Assembly (NCBI GenBank): GCA_042091695.1
Contig: JBELHA010000001.1
Location: 1 to 64,000, forward strand
Reading direction: 5' to 3'
DNA: 64,000 nt
Source of the DNA: Flavicella sp042091695
Lineage (GTDB): Bacteria > Bacteroidota > Bacteroidia > Flavobacteriales > Flavobacteriaceae
Below, piece by piece: positions 25,339 through 35,178 of this stretch (positions within the stretch are counted from its first letter, which is position 1; each line of letters begins with the position of its first letter). Below the pieces are notes generated by a model. It saw only the letters and a list, made by a program, of their open reading frames with translations. It ran no database searches and was not told the origin of the DNA. Position numbers and translations under genes: made by a program.

Positions 25339-25908
25339 ATGAATGCTCTTCAGACTCAATTACTAGATCCAGACAAGTGGATTGATTTGTATGCAGATTA
25401 TTTGTTCCAGTATGCTGTGGTTCGTGTAGATTCAGTAGATGTAGCGAAGGATTTAGTGCAAGAAACCTTTTTTGCAGGCTTAAAATCTAAAGATAATTTT
25501 GAAGGTAAATCTACAGAGAAAACCTGGTTAGTGGCGATATTAAAGCGTAAAATAATTGATTATTATCGCAAAATTAACTCCAACAAAGGCAAGGCTGAAG
25601 TCCGCATGAATTTTCATTCGGAAGATGGGCAAGAAGGTGTTTGGTTAGAGGAGCGGGTTCCTCAAACTTGGGGTAGTGATGCTGACAAAGAGATAGAAAC
25701 TGAAGAATTGGGAACGACACTAGAGGCTTGTATAGATAAATTACCTGAAAAGTATGCAGTAATTTTCAAGATGAAAACCTTGCAGGACTTTGAAACTGAT
25801 ATAATTTGTAAGGAGTTTGGTATATCCCCGTCTAATTTATGGGTAATTATACACCGCGCACGCACACAGTTGCGAAGATGTATGGAAGACAATTGGTTTT
25901 TAAAGTAA
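25339..25908 (+). CDS. ECF-type RNA polymerase sigma factor
   Basis: A 189-residue sigma-70 family factor. Region 2 (about 17-85) includes DYLFQYAVVR, AKDLVQETFF and TWLVAILKRKIIDYYRK. Region 4 (about 128-185) has a helix-turn-helix around ICKEFGISPSNLWVIIHRAR. The next gene starts 6 bases downstream and encodes a short ZAS-like zinc-binding protein, the likely anti-sigma partner, followed after 10 bases by an O-methyltransferase. The stimulus is unknown. Only an imperfect -7 match is seen upstream (TATGCTTTG, one base too long). Confidence 0.9.
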   Translation: MNALQTQLLDPDKWIDLYADYLFQYAVVRVDSVDVAKDLVQETFFAGLKSKDNFEGKSTEKTWLVAILKRKIIDYYRKINSNKGKAEVRMNFHSEDGQEGVWLEERVPQTWGSDADKEIETEELGTTLEACIDKLPEKYAVIFKMKTLQDFETDIICKEFGISPSNLWVIIHRARTQLRRCMEDNWFLK

Positions 25909-25914
25909 ATCTAT

Positions 25915-26187
25915 ATGGCAAAATTTAAACTTTCTTGCGATGAGGCTACCGCTATTTGTGACAAGTCTCAATACAAAAAAGCAACACTCTATGAATTGTT
26001 GCAGCTTAGGTTTCATTTGTGGACCTGCTGTTTTTGTAGGTTGTATAGCAAGCAAAATAGGTTGTTGACAAAAGCTTTGAAACACAAAAAAACAACACTT
26101 AAGAATTGTTGTTTGACTTCAGAGGAAAAAGAAACCTTACACAAAGAATTAAAGTCGTTGCAAAAGAACGAAAACGAACCGATTTAA
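25915..26187 (+). CDS. Short zinc-finger anti-sigma-like protein
   Basis: A 90-residue, lysine-rich soluble protein starting 6 bases after the ECF sigma gene. It holds H34-x3-C38-x2-C41 (HLWTCCFC), the HxxxCxxC signature of ZAS (zinc-binding anti-sigma) domains, with additional C8 and C15 upstream. No transmembrane helix or sensor domain is present, unlike most anti-sigma factors. I infer that it is a cytoplasmic, possibly redox- or zinc-responsive regulator of the sigma factor. Homologues that I recall are listed as hypothetical. Confidence 0.75.
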   Translation: MAKFKLSCDEATAICDKSQYKKATLYELLQLRFHLWTCCFCRLYSKQNRLLTKALKHKKTTLKNCCLTSEEKETLHKELKSLQKNENEPI

Positions 26188-26197
26188 AATATATACA

Positions 26198-26839
26198 ATG
26201 CATTTTTTACCTGAAAAGATAGACGATTACGTAGTAGCACATTCTCAAGAAGAACCTGAATTGTTGCAAGAGTTGAATCGAGAAACCTGGCAAAAAGTAC
26301 TCAATCCTAGAATGCTGAGTGGTGGTTTTCAAGGGCGTTTATTGTCTATGATTTCTAAGCTCATCCAACCCACTAACATTTTAGAAATAGGTACCTATAC
26401 TGGTTATTCGGCTTTGGCTATGGCAGAAGGAATGAAAGAGGGAGGTATGTTACACACTATTGATAGAAATGAAGAATTATACGATTTGCAACGTCGATTT
26501 TTTGATAAGTCTTCTCATGGAGCCAATATCAAGCAGTATATTGGAAATGCGTTGGATATTATCCCGCAGATAGACAGTACTTTTGATTTGGTTTTTATCG
26601 ATGCAGACAAGGCAAATTATAGTAATTATTTTGAGCAGATTATCGGTAAAATGAACAAGGGTGGCGTAATTTTATCCGACAATGTTCTGTGGAGTGGGAA
26701 AGTAGTAGAACCTGTACAAGACAAAGATATAGATACTGCAGCCTTGTTGGTATACAATAAAATGATGAACGAAGATCCTAGGATTGAAACAGTTTTGCTA
26801 CCCATACGAGACGGTTTGACTTTATCTAGGGTAAAGTAA
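26198..26839 (+). CDS. Class I SAM-dependent O-methyltransferase (family 3)
   Basis: A 213-residue methyltransferase of the caffeoyl-CoA/catechol O-methyltransferase family. SAM motif EIGTYTGYS (63-71), acidic TIDRNEE near 88-94 and the metal-binding FIDADKANY (D135, D137) are visible. Small-molecule hydroxyl methylation is expected, with substrate unknown. It starts 10 bases after the anti-sigma-like gene and is probably part of the same transcript, a possible regulon member. Confidence 0.87.
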   Translation: MHFLPEKIDDYVVAHSQEEPELLQELNRETWQKVLNPRMLSGGFQGRLLSMISKLIQPTNILEIGTYTGYSALAMAEGMKEGGMLHTIDRNEELYDLQRRFFDKSSHGANIKQYIGNALDIIPQIDSTFDLVFIDADKANYSNYFEQIIGKMNKGGVILSDNVLWSGKVVEPVQDKDIDTAALLVYNKMMNEDPRIETVLLPIRDGLTLSRVK

Positions 26840-26861
26840 ATAGCAGGTTGTAATATAGGAT

Positions 26862-27134
26862 TTATCGCATTCTTTTGACAGGTCCTGTCGCTTTTTCTAT
26901 GTTTTCTTTGACGTCATCAATTTCTTTTTGAATGTCTTTGGTAACATCGAGATTCAAATCGTTCTTTTCAGCACTTTCGTTGATTTCCTTTTTAATGTCG
27001 TTGGTGGCATCTTTTATTTGACGCATCCCTTTTCCCAATCCTCTTGCAATTTCTGGTATTTTGTCCGCTCCAAAAAGCATGACAACGAGAAGGAGAACAA
27101 CAAATATTTCCGGTCCGCTGATAAATAATAACAT
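26862..27134 (-). CDS. tatA: Sec-independent translocase subunit TatA/TatE
   Basis: A 90-residue Tat pathway pore component: short N-terminal membrane helix (about 8-22), hinge FGADKIPEIARGLG, amphipathic helix, then a charged tail. I start it at the ATG at 27134, because a longer reading from 27260 adds residues unlike TatA and would begin upstream of the -7 element at 27149-27156. It is divergent from the macroglobulin gene. tatC is not adjacent. Confidence 0.9.
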   Translation of the reverse strand: MLLFISGPEIFVVLLLVVMLFGADKIPEIARGLGKGMRQIKDATNDIKKEINESAEKNDLNLDVTKDIQKEIDDVKENIEKATGPVKRMR

Positions 27135-27148
27135 GATTTCTTTTTTTA

Positions 27149-27156
27149 CAAAGATA
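27149..27156 (-). promoter_or_regulatory. -7 promoter element of tatA
   Basis: TATCTTTG on the minus strand, a perfect TAnnTTTG, 14 bases upstream of the chosen tatA ATG. This supports the short start. Confidence 0.55.
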
Positions 27157-27265
27157 GTGATTCGTTTGAAATAGCCTTTTCTTTTTTTGGGTGATATTTC
27201 GGGTGTTATTGTCATTTTTATTATTTCATGTGCAGTAAAACTTTCATACCTTGTAATCAAAATTG

Positions 27266-30200
27266 ATGAAAATGAAATTATTCCTTCCGTTGGCTTTCTT
27301 AGTCTTAATCCTTTTTTCTTGTTCCGATAATAAGGAAACTAAAAGTGAGAATTTTGCATATACGACCTATATAAATAATGTTACTAAAGGCTATGTCTCC
27401 AAAGCGTCACCTATTGAAGTCTTTTTTAATAAACCTCTATTAAATGTAGTTGTTGGTCAAGAGTTGTCATCTGACATTTTGAAAATGTCTCCTAAAATAA
27501 AAGGGAAATTGTATGTGGTTTCACCAAAAAAACTGGTATTCAAACCCGATGCGATGCTCGATGTAGCAACCAAATACGAGGGAACACTTCGTTTGGATAA
27601 GCTGTTTGAAAAAACACCGAAAAAACTCCACGAATACTCGTTTCGTTTTCAAACGATAGTTCCTAATTTCACCCTTTCAGTACAAGAATTACAGTCCTAC
27701 GATAGTTCTTATCAATACCTTCAAGGGACATTAAAATCTGCTGATGTACTCACGGTATCTGAATTAGAAAACGTTGTAAAAGCGACGCAAAACCAATCCG
27801 ATTTATCTGTAAAATGGTATGGAAACCCGTCTGTTTCGAGTACTAATTTTGAATTTCGTATCGACAGTATCACACGTTTAGATAATGACGGTGTTATTTT
27901 TGTCAATTGGAACGGTGCTTCCTTGGGTATTCCAGAAAACAAAGGAATGAGTGAGGTGGATATTCCAGGAAAAAATAATTTTTCTGTACTCGGGGTTCAG
28001 GTGCATCAATTCCCAGAACAACACGTGCGCATAAATTTTTCAGATCCTTTGCGAAAAAGTCAAAACCTGAGAGGATTGGTCACTATTGAAAATGCAAAAG
28101 GATTGCAGTACGCTGTAGATGGAAACACGCTAAAAGTATATCCTAAAAACCATATCACAGGACAAGTGAAAATTGCGGTGTATACCGGAGTTAAGAATCA
28201 GAGCAATTATAAATTAAAAAAAGGCTTTACAGAGACGATTACTTTTGAAGCTTTAAAGCCATCTGTAGCATTACTGAGTAATGGTCTGATATTACCAGAT
28301 TCTAAAAACTTACAATTTAACTTCAAAGCGGTCAACCTAAAAGCGGTTGATGTTGACGTCATGCAGTTGTATTCAGATAATGTTTTGCAGTTTTTACAAC
28401 AAGGAAACCTACAGAATTCAAATACTTATGCACTTCGAAATGTAGCCCGTAAAGTATCGCATACAACCGTGCCACTGGTAACTAGTGATCTTGAAAATGA
28501 TGGAAAGTGGAAAAATTACGCTGTTGATTTAAGCGAATTGATTGCAAAAGAACCTGGCGCTATTTATCGTGTTGAATTGAGTTTTGTCAAAGCGTATTCT
28601 CTCTATAGGTGTGAAGCTTCTGAGGAAAAGATAGACTATTCACTTCCACAAGCAGATCCTAATACATTAGCAATAGAATCTGAAAAAGAAACGGCGTATT
28701 GGGATAGTTTTTCGAGTGGACGATCAAGTAATTATGATTATTCCGAATACAATTGGAGGGATAGAGACAATGCCTGTACCGCATCTTATTTTATAAATAC
28801 CGAAGCAGTTGGTGCAAATATCTTGGCAACAAATATTGGTGCAGTGGTTAAAAAGGGAGCGGGAAACACTTATTTCGTTGCCCTTTCTGACATTCTTACT
28901 ACGGAACCGATCTCTAAAGCCAATATTGTTTTTTACAATTACCAACAACAAGAAATAGCTACTGCAACATCGGACAATCAGGGAGTGGCATATGTAGATA
29001 CAAAATCAACAGCTGCTTTTGCAATTGTTTCAAAAGGGGCCCAAAAAACCTACCTCCGATTGAATGAAGGAGCTGCTTTATCATTGAGTAAATTCAATGT
29101 CGCAGGGAAAAAAATACAAAAAGGGTTGAAAGGTTTTGTCTATGGGGAAAGAGGTGTCTGGAGACCTGGAGATACGATTCATACTTTTTTTGTTTTAGAC
29201 GATCACTCTAATCCGCTTCCCAAATCACATCCAATAAAAATGGAGGTGACAGATCCGCATGGAAAACTGCATTTTAGCGAAGTTACTTCCGATGGAGTAA
29301 ACGGGTTTTATAGGTTTGATATTCCGACAGATAGTGGTGATGCTACCGGGAATTGGAATGCACGTGTTCGCGTAGGAGGAGTTTCTTTTAGCAAAACATT
29401 AAAAGTAGAAACGGTAAAACCTAACCGACTGAAAATAAAACTCGATTTTGAGGAAACACTTTTGTCAACATACCGCCCTGTTGTTGCAGATTTGCAAGTA
29501 AACTGGTTACACGGTGCACCAGCAAAAAACTTAAAAACAGAAGTCAAAATGAAATTGACAGCTGCTAGCAAAGGTTTTGAGAAATATCCAAATTATACTT
29601 TTATAGATCCTATAAAGAACTTTTCCACTGAGGAATTACTCATTTATGAAGGGAATGTAGATGCTTTGGGGAAAACTAAAATAAGTCAAAAAGTAAGTGT
29701 TGGCAACTCAGCACCAGGACTGTTAAAAGCAACTTTCTTGACCCGTGTTTTTGAGAACGGTGGTGATTTTTCATCCGATGTTTTTTCAACAACCTTGGCA
29801 CCTTTCAAAAGTTTTGTCGGATTTAAATCTCCCGTTTCCAAACGCTATGGAAATTCCTATGTTACAGATGCAAATACTGCTTTTGAAGTAATGACACTTA
29901 GTTCCAAAGGTCTTCCTGTTGCTAGAAAAAATCTAGAGGTAGAGGTTTATAAGATACGCTGGTATTGGTGGTGGAACTCTAGCTATGATAACTTAGCTTC
30001 TTATGTAAATAAAAAACACAGTGCCTTGTATAAATCCTTTAAGGTCTCTACCAATTCTAAAGGAGAAGCAACTGTAAATATCAATATCCCTGATGCCAAT
30101 TCAGGAAGGTATTTGATTCGTGTAAAAGATCCCATAAGTGGTCATGCTACTGGTAGAACAGCCTATTTTTTCAAGGATTGGTGGTCTAATAGTACAGATA

Positions 30201-32815
30201 AAAATTCAGAGGCAGCAACTATGTTGGTGTTCAATGCCGACAAAGAAAAGTACAATGTAGGAGAGGTAGCAAGTATCAGTTTTCCTTCTGTAAACAAAGG
30301 AAGGGCATTGTTGACCTTAGAAAATAGTACACGTGTTTTGCAATCGCAATGGGTCGATACGCAAGCTGGAAATACGAAGGTTGAGATTCCAATTACCTCG
30401 GAGATGACACCCAATATTTTTGTCAATATTTCTTTAGTGCAGCCGCATGCCTCAACACAGAATGACTTGCCTTTAAGAATGTATGGAGTGATTCCTATCT
30501 CTGTTGAAGATCCAGATACCCGTCTGCAACCAGAGCTAAAAATGCCAGCTACTTTAGAGCCAGAAAAAGAGTTTAAAGTAACGGTAAGTGAAAAAGCAGG
30601 CAAAGAGATGACCTATACATTGGCTGTAGTTGAAGAGGGTCTTTTGGATTTGACACGTTATAGGACTCCAGACTTGTGGTCTGCGTTTTTTAAGAAAGAA
30701 GCTCTCGGAGTCCGAACATGGGATTTGTACGACAAGGTTATCGGTGCATTTGGAGGTACGCTAGAACAGGTTTTTGCGATAGGTGGGGATCAAGACAGAA
30801 GCGACAACTCAAATAAAAAAGCCAATCGTTTCAAACCGGTAGTGAAGGTATTAGGTCCCTTTGTCTTGAAAAAAGGAAAAAAAGCGACACATAAAATTAC
30901 ACTTCCAAACTATATTGGCTCTGTAAAAACGATGGTGGTTGCTGCTGATACTAAAAATGGAGCCTTTGGGAAAACAGCGAAAGCGACACCGGTACGAAAA
31001 CCATTGATGGTGTTAGCATCTCTCCCTAGAAAGTTAGCGCCAAAGGAAAAAGTGACCCTCCCCGTTACAGTTTTTGCCATGGAAAATAGGGTAAAAGAGG
31101 TAACTGTTTCTTTAAAACTAAGCAAAGGATTGCGTCTGATTGGACCTAGCAAACAAAAGATTCGGTTTGCCCAACCCGATGAGAAAATGCTGTATTTTGA
31201 TTTAGAGGTGCTTTCTGATATTGGTATGCAAACTGTTGAGATACTAGCCAAAGGGAATGGTAAAAAAGCATCTCAAAAAATAGAACTGAATGTATTCAAT
31301 CCGAATCCTACCGTTTCGGAGCATACTGATTTTACGGTTGCTAAAAAAGGAACTATAACTCAAAATTTCACTCCTTTTGGAAGTGTGGGTACCAACACAA
31401 CTGTTGTTGAAATATCTACCATTCCACCAATGAATTTCGCCCAACGTCTGGACTATCTTATACAGTATCCTCACGGTTGTGTGGAGCAGACTACTTCAAG
31501 TGTATTTCCACAGTTATTTCTTACATCGATATTCGATATAGACAGTAGTAAGGAGCTTCAAATAAAAGAAAATATTAAAAAAGGAATCCTCAGACTCGGA
31601 AAATTTCAATTGCCCAATGGTGGGTTGCCTTATTGGATGGGGAATTCAGAAGCGAATGACTGGGGAACGAGTTACGCCGGACATTTTATGATGGAAGCAC
31701 AGTTAAAAGGCTATGCATTGCCAATCTCTTTTTTGAGTAACTGGACGCGTTATCAAAAACAAAAAGCAAGAAATTGGCGCCCTAGTGGAAGGGGGACAAC
31801 GAATGATTTGTTACAAGCGTATCGTCTCTATACATTAGCAATTGCAGGTAGTCCTGATTTGGCGGCTATGAATAGGTTGCGTGAGTATGCTTCTCTATCC
31901 AATGTTTCTAAATGGAGATTGGCTGCCGCTTATGCATTGATTGGTCAAGAAGCCGCTGCAAAAAATCTACTAGCATCAGCAAGTTTGAATTTCTCCAAAT
32001 CTCAAACAAACTATTACAGTTATGGTTCTGTGGCTAGAGATCGTGCAATGGCTTTGGAGACGCTTGTTTTACTTAATGATACCCGAGTTAGAGGTGTGGC
32101 GACTGGTATTGCCAAAACGCTTTCTAGTGATCAATGGATGAGTACACAAACTACTGCTTATTGTTTGCTTTCTATGGGAAAAATGGTTCAGAAGAATGGA
32201 GGAAAAGCCATCGATGTCTCTTACAAGATTAATGGAAAAAAACAGCGCTTACAAACGTCAAAAAGTAGTTCGCTCCGTACTTTGAAAATAACACAAAAAG
32301 GAACAAACACCTTTTCCTTAGACAATAACCTAGCAAATACCGTTTATGTGAGATTGGTACACAATGGTCTTTTACCTGTTGGAGAGGAACTTGTCGTGCA
32401 AAGAAACTTAGTTCTTTTTACAAACTATACGGATAGTTCTGGTGAAAAAATTTCGGTTTCCAATCTATCACAAGGGACAGATTTTACGGCTACTGTAACA
32501 ATTACAAATACCCATCAAGAACCTGTGAATGATATTGCATTGAGTCAGTTGTTTCCTTCGGGCTGGGAGATTGTCAATACGCGTTATACCGATTTTGGTA
32601 GTGGAACGACTACTTCAGCTGATTTTACGGACATACGTGACGACCGTGTTAATTTTTATTTTTCATTACAGAAAAACGAAACAAAAACATTCAAGGTGTT
32701 GCTCAATGCATCGTATTTAGGGCGCTATTATTTGCCTGGAATACAGGCAGAAGCAATGTATGATAATGACTATTTTTCAAGAACAGCAGGTAGTTGGATT
32801 TCCGTTGTTAAATAA
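27266..32815 (+). CDS. Alpha-2-macroglobulin family lipoprotein
   Basis: A 1849-residue bacterial alpha-2-macroglobulin, thought to trap proteases entering the periplasm. It starts with a lipoprotein signal (LILFSC, C19). The middle contains repeated MG-type beta domains, including GERGVWRPGDTIH and VKPNRLKIKL. The thioester motif GCVEQ is intact (C1405, Q1408), in PHGCVEQTTS, followed by the helical thioester domain and a receptor-binding-like C-terminus. It is followed after 27 bases by a PBP1C gene, the classic yfhM-pbpC pairing. I use the ATG at 27266, next to a TTG one codon earlier. Confidence 0.92.
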   Translation: MKMKLFLPLAFLVLILFSCSDNKETKSENFAYTTYINNVTKGYVSKASPIEVFFNKPLLNVVVGQELSSDILKMSPKIKGKLYVVSPKKLVFKPDAMLDVATKYEGTLRLDKLFEKTPKKLHEYSFRFQTIVPNFTLSVQELQSYDSSYQYLQGTLKSADVLTVSELENVVKATQNQSDLSVKWYGNPSVSSTNFEFRIDSITRLDNDGVIFVNWNGASLGIPENKGMSEVDIPGKNNFSVLGVQVHQFPEQHVRINFSDPLRKSQNLRGLVTIENAKGLQYAVDGNTLKVYPKNHITGQVKIAVYTGVKNQSNYKLKKGFTETITFEALKPSVALLSNGLILPDSKNLQFNFKAVNLKAVDVDVMQLYSDNVLQFLQQGNLQNSNTYALRNVARKVSHTTVPLVTSDLENDGKWKNYAVDLSELIAKEPGAIYRVELSFVKAYSLYRCEASEEKIDYSLPQADPNTLAIESEKETAYWDSFSSGRSSNYDYSEYNWRDRDNACTASYFINTEAVGANILATNIGAVVKKGAGNTYFVALSDILTTEPISKANIVFYNYQQQEIATATSDNQGVAYVDTKSTAAFAIVSKGAQKTYLRLNEGAALSLSKFNVAGKKIQKGLKGFVYGERGVWRPGDTIHTFFVLDDHSNPLPKSHPIKMEVTDPHGKLHFSEVTSDGVNGFYRFDIPTDSGDATGNWNARVRVGGVSFSKTLKVETVKPNRLKIKLDFEETLLSTYRPVVADLQVNWLHGAPAKNLKTEVKMKLTAASKGFEKYPNYTFIDPIKNFSTEELLIYEGNVDALGKTKISQKVSVGNSAPGLLKATFLTRVFENGGDFSSDVFSTTLAPFKSFVGFKSPVSKRYGNSYVTDANTAFEVMTLSSKGLPVARKNLEVEVYKIRWYWWWNSSYDNLASYVNKKHSALYKSFKVSTNSKGEATVNINIPDANSGRYLIRVKDPISGHATGRTAYFFKDWWSNSTDKNSEAATMLVFNADKEKYNVGEVASISFPSVNKGRALLTLENSTRVLQSQWVDTQAGNTKVEIPITSEMTPNIFVNISLVQPHASTQNDLPLRMYGVIPISVEDPDTRLQPELKMPATLEPEKEFKVTVSEKAGKEMTYTLAVVEEGLLDLTRYRTPDLWSAFFKKEALGVRTWDLYDKVIGAFGGTLEQVFAIGGDQDRSDNSNKKANRFKPVVKVLGPFVLKKGKKATHKITLPNYIGSVKTMVVAADTKNGAFGKTAKATPVRKPLMVLASLPRKLAPKEKVTLPVTVFAMENRVKEVTVSLKLSKGLRLIGPSKQKIRFAQPDEKMLYFDLEVLSDIGMQTVEILAKGNGKKASQKIELNVFNPNPTVSEHTDFTVAKKGTITQNFTPFGSVGTNTTVVEISTIPPMNFAQRLDYLIQYPHGCVEQTTSSVFPQLFLTSIFDIDSSKELQIKENIKKGILRLGKFQLPNGGLPYWMGNSEANDWGTSYAGHFMMEAQLKGYALPISFLSNWTRYQKQKARNWRPSGRGTTNDLLQAYRLYTLAIAGSPDLAAMNRLREYASLSNVSKWRLAAAYALIGQEAAAKNLLASASLNFSKSQTNYYSYGSVARDRAMALETLVLLNDTRVRGVATGIAKTLSSDQWMSTQTTAYCLLSMGKMVQKNGGKAIDVSYKINGKKQRLQTSKSSSLRTLKITQKGTNTFSLDNNLANTVYVRLVHNGLLPVGEELVVQRNLVLFTNYTDSSGEKISVSNLSQGTDFTATVTITNTHQEPVNDIALSQLFPSGWEIVNTRYTDFGSGTTTSADFTDIRDDRVNFYFSLQKNETKTFKVLLNASYLGRYYLPGIQAEAMYDNDYFSRTAGSWISVVK

Positions 32816-32842
32816 GAAGTGTGTAACATATAACAGGATGTT

Positions 32843-35176
32843 TTGAGTAGGAAGAAATATAGTTGGGGAGTGTTTATTGGGCTTGTTGTAATTTGCTTTT
32901 ATGTCACACTTCCCACGGAGCTTTTGAAAGACCCCACATCGACCATTGTATACAGTAAAGAAGGTCGCTTGTTAGGGGCAAAAATTGCTAAAGATGGACA
33001 ATGGAGATTTCCAGATTTAGATAGTGTGCCTAGTAAATTTGAAAAAGCCATAGTGCTTTTTGAAGACCAGTACTTTTACTGGCATCCTGGCTTCAATCCT
33101 ATTGCCATAGGGAAAGCTTTTTTTCAAAACCTCAAAGCAGGTCGTATTGTAAGAGGAGGAAGTACTTTGACGCAGCAAGTAGTTCGTTTGTCTAGAAAAG
33201 GAGGGCAAAGAACCTATACTGAAAAGTTCAAAGAATTCTTTTTTGCGCTACAGTTAGAGAGTCGTTTTAGCAAAAAGGAACTGTTGAATAGCTATGCTTC
33301 TCATGCACCGTTTGGAGGAAATGTCGTTGGTCTATCAGCTGCGGCATGGCGCTATTTTGGACAATCTCCCGAAAATTTATCTTGGGGAGAGGCAGCGACA
33401 CTCGCTGTATTGCCCAATGCTCCAAGTCTTATTTATCCTGGAAAAAACCAAAAAAAATTAAAGCGTAAAAGAGATCGGTTACTCTTGAAGTTGTATGAAA
33501 ACCAATATATAGACAGTCTTACTTATCGGCTTTCTATACAAGAATTGTTACCTCAAAAACCACATGCATTGCCGAGTACTGCCTCCCATTTGTTGGCTCA
33601 TCTTTCTGGTCTTTACCCTCAAAAAAAAATAAAATCAAGTATCGATAGTTACCTTCAAGAACAGGTAAATACAATTGTAGCACAGCAATACCAAAACCTA
33701 AAACAAAATGAGATACACAATATGTCAGTACTTGTTTTAGATGTGCATACTCGTAAGGTACTTGCTTATGTGGGGAATACCCCGACAGATAAGAGCCATC
33801 AAAAAGACGTCAATATCATTCACAAACCAAGAAGTACGGGAAGTATCTTAAAACCTTTTTTATATGCAGCAGCATTGGATGCAGGTGAAATTTTACCGCA
33901 TACTTTATTGCCAGATATCCCAACGCAAATAGCATCATATACTCCTAAAAATTTTAATTTACAATACGATGGGGCTGTTCCTGCTTCTCGAGCCTTATCG
34001 CGGTCCTTAAATGTGCCAGCAGTCAAATTATTACAACAGTACGGTCAGTTACGGTTCTACAGTGATTTGCAAAAATTGGGTTTAAAAGACATACGATTTG
34101 CTGCAGACCATTATGGGTTATCGCTCATTTTGGGAGGGGCAGAGAGTAATTTGTGGGATTTATGTGCTGCTTATGCTGCTTTTTCAGGAACGCTCAATCA
34201 TTACGATAATCACTATGGGTCTTACAGATCAAATGAGTTTGTATTTCCTAGTTTTTTAGCAGATGAATCCATAGATTTCGGAAAGACCTCTAAAGAAAAA
34301 ACAATTTTCGGGGCCGGTGCGATCTACAGTACTTTTAAAGCTTTAAAAGAAGTCAATAGACCCGAAGGTAATGAACAGTGGCGCTTTTTTGATTCGTCGA
34401 AAGAAATCGCATGGAAAACAGGAACCAGTTTTGGGTTTAGAGATGCTTGGGCTATTGGTTCGACTAAAGATTATGTGGTGGGGGTTTGGGTTGGAAATGC
34501 AGACGGAGAAGGGAGGCCTGGTTTGGTAGGAGTTTCGACAGCAGGGCCTGTATTGTTTTCTGTTTTTGATCTCTTGCCAAAAAGCACTTGGTTTGCAGAG
34601 CCTAGTGATGCTATGACGGAAGTAAAGGTCTGTAAGGAGAGTGGTTATGTAGCCAAAGAATACTGTGAACAGGTAGAAGTGACCTTGGTGCCGGAAGCAG
34701 GAGTAGCAACACGCGCGTGTCCTTTTCATCATTGGGTACACGTAGATAAGGAGGAGCATTTTCAAGTGAATTCATCTTGTCAAACACTGCGAGATATGAA
34801 AGGTACTTCTTGGTTTGTGCTACCGCCCATTATGGAGCATTATTACCGAAAGAAAAATCCTTTTTACAAAGTGCTTCCTCCCTTTCGAATGGACTGTCAG
34901 AAATCCTCTCAAAAAATATTGGATTTTGTATATCCCAATGATAATGAAACGGTCTTTCTGCCGAAGGGTTTTGACGGAGCTAAAAACCTATTGTTGTTAA
35001 AAGTAGCCCATAGCATTCCGGATACTGATCTTTTTTGGTATGTAAATGAACAGTATATGGGGCAAACTAAAAGTATACATGAATTGTCTGTCAAGGCGAT
35101 GCCAGGTCGCTGTAATATTACTGTAGTAGATCGTTATGGCAATGAGAGTAAGCGGAACATAATCATTGCTGAATAG
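32843..35176 (+). CDS. pbpC: Penicillin-binding protein 1C
   Basis: Bifunctional glycosyltransferase/transpeptidase of 777 residues, anchored by one N-terminal helix (about 8-24). The transglycosylase domain has FEDQYFYWHPG with E74 and GGSTLTQQ (105-112). The transpeptidase domain has SILK (S334, K337) and KTGTS (525-529). A C-terminal BiPBP_C-type beta domain (about 690-775) closes it. The only in-frame start able to include the membrane helix is TTG at 32843. It is paired with the upstream macroglobulin gene, suggesting wall repair after protease trapping, a link proposed for this pair. Confidence 0.93.
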   Translation: MSRKKYSWGVFIGLVVICFYVTLPTELLKDPTSTIVYSKEGRLLGAKIAKDGQWRFPDLDSVPSKFEKAIVLFEDQYFYWHPGFNPIAIGKAFFQNLKAGRIVRGGSTLTQQVVRLSRKGGQRTYTEKFKEFFFALQLESRFSKKELLNSYASHAPFGGNVVGLSAAAWRYFGQSPENLSWGEAATLAVLPNAPSLIYPGKNQKKLKRKRDRLLLKLYENQYIDSLTYRLSIQELLPQKPHALPSTASHLLAHLSGLYPQKKIKSSIDSYLQEQVNTIVAQQYQNLKQNEIHNMSVLVLDVHTRKVLAYVGNTPTDKSHQKDVNIIHKPRSTGSILKPFLYAAALDAGEILPHTLLPDIPTQIASYTPKNFNLQYDGAVPASRALSRSLNVPAVKLLQQYGQLRFYSDLQKLGLKDIRFAADHYGLSLILGGAESNLWDLCAAYAAFSGTLNHYDNHYGSYRSNEFVFPSFLADESIDFGKTSKEKTIFGAGAIYSTFKALKEVNRPEGNEQWRFFDSSKEIAWKTGTSFGFRDAWAIGSTKDYVVGVWVGNADGEGRPGLVGVSTAGPVLFSVFDLLPKSTWFAEPSDAMTEVKVCKESGYVAKEYCEQVEVTLVPEAGVATRACPFHHWVHVDKEEHFQVNSSCQTLRDMKGTSWFVLPPIMEHYYRKKNPFYKVLPPFRMDCQKSSQKILDFVYPNDNETVFLPKGFDGAKNLLLLKVAHSIPDTDLFWYVNEQYMGQTKSIHELSVKAMPGRCNITVVDRYGNESKRNIIIAE

Positions 35177-35178
35177 TT

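Noticed and set aside
34343..34765. Open frame of 140 codons on the minus strand
   Set aside because: Antisense to the transpeptidase part of pbpC, with no start context and no domain.
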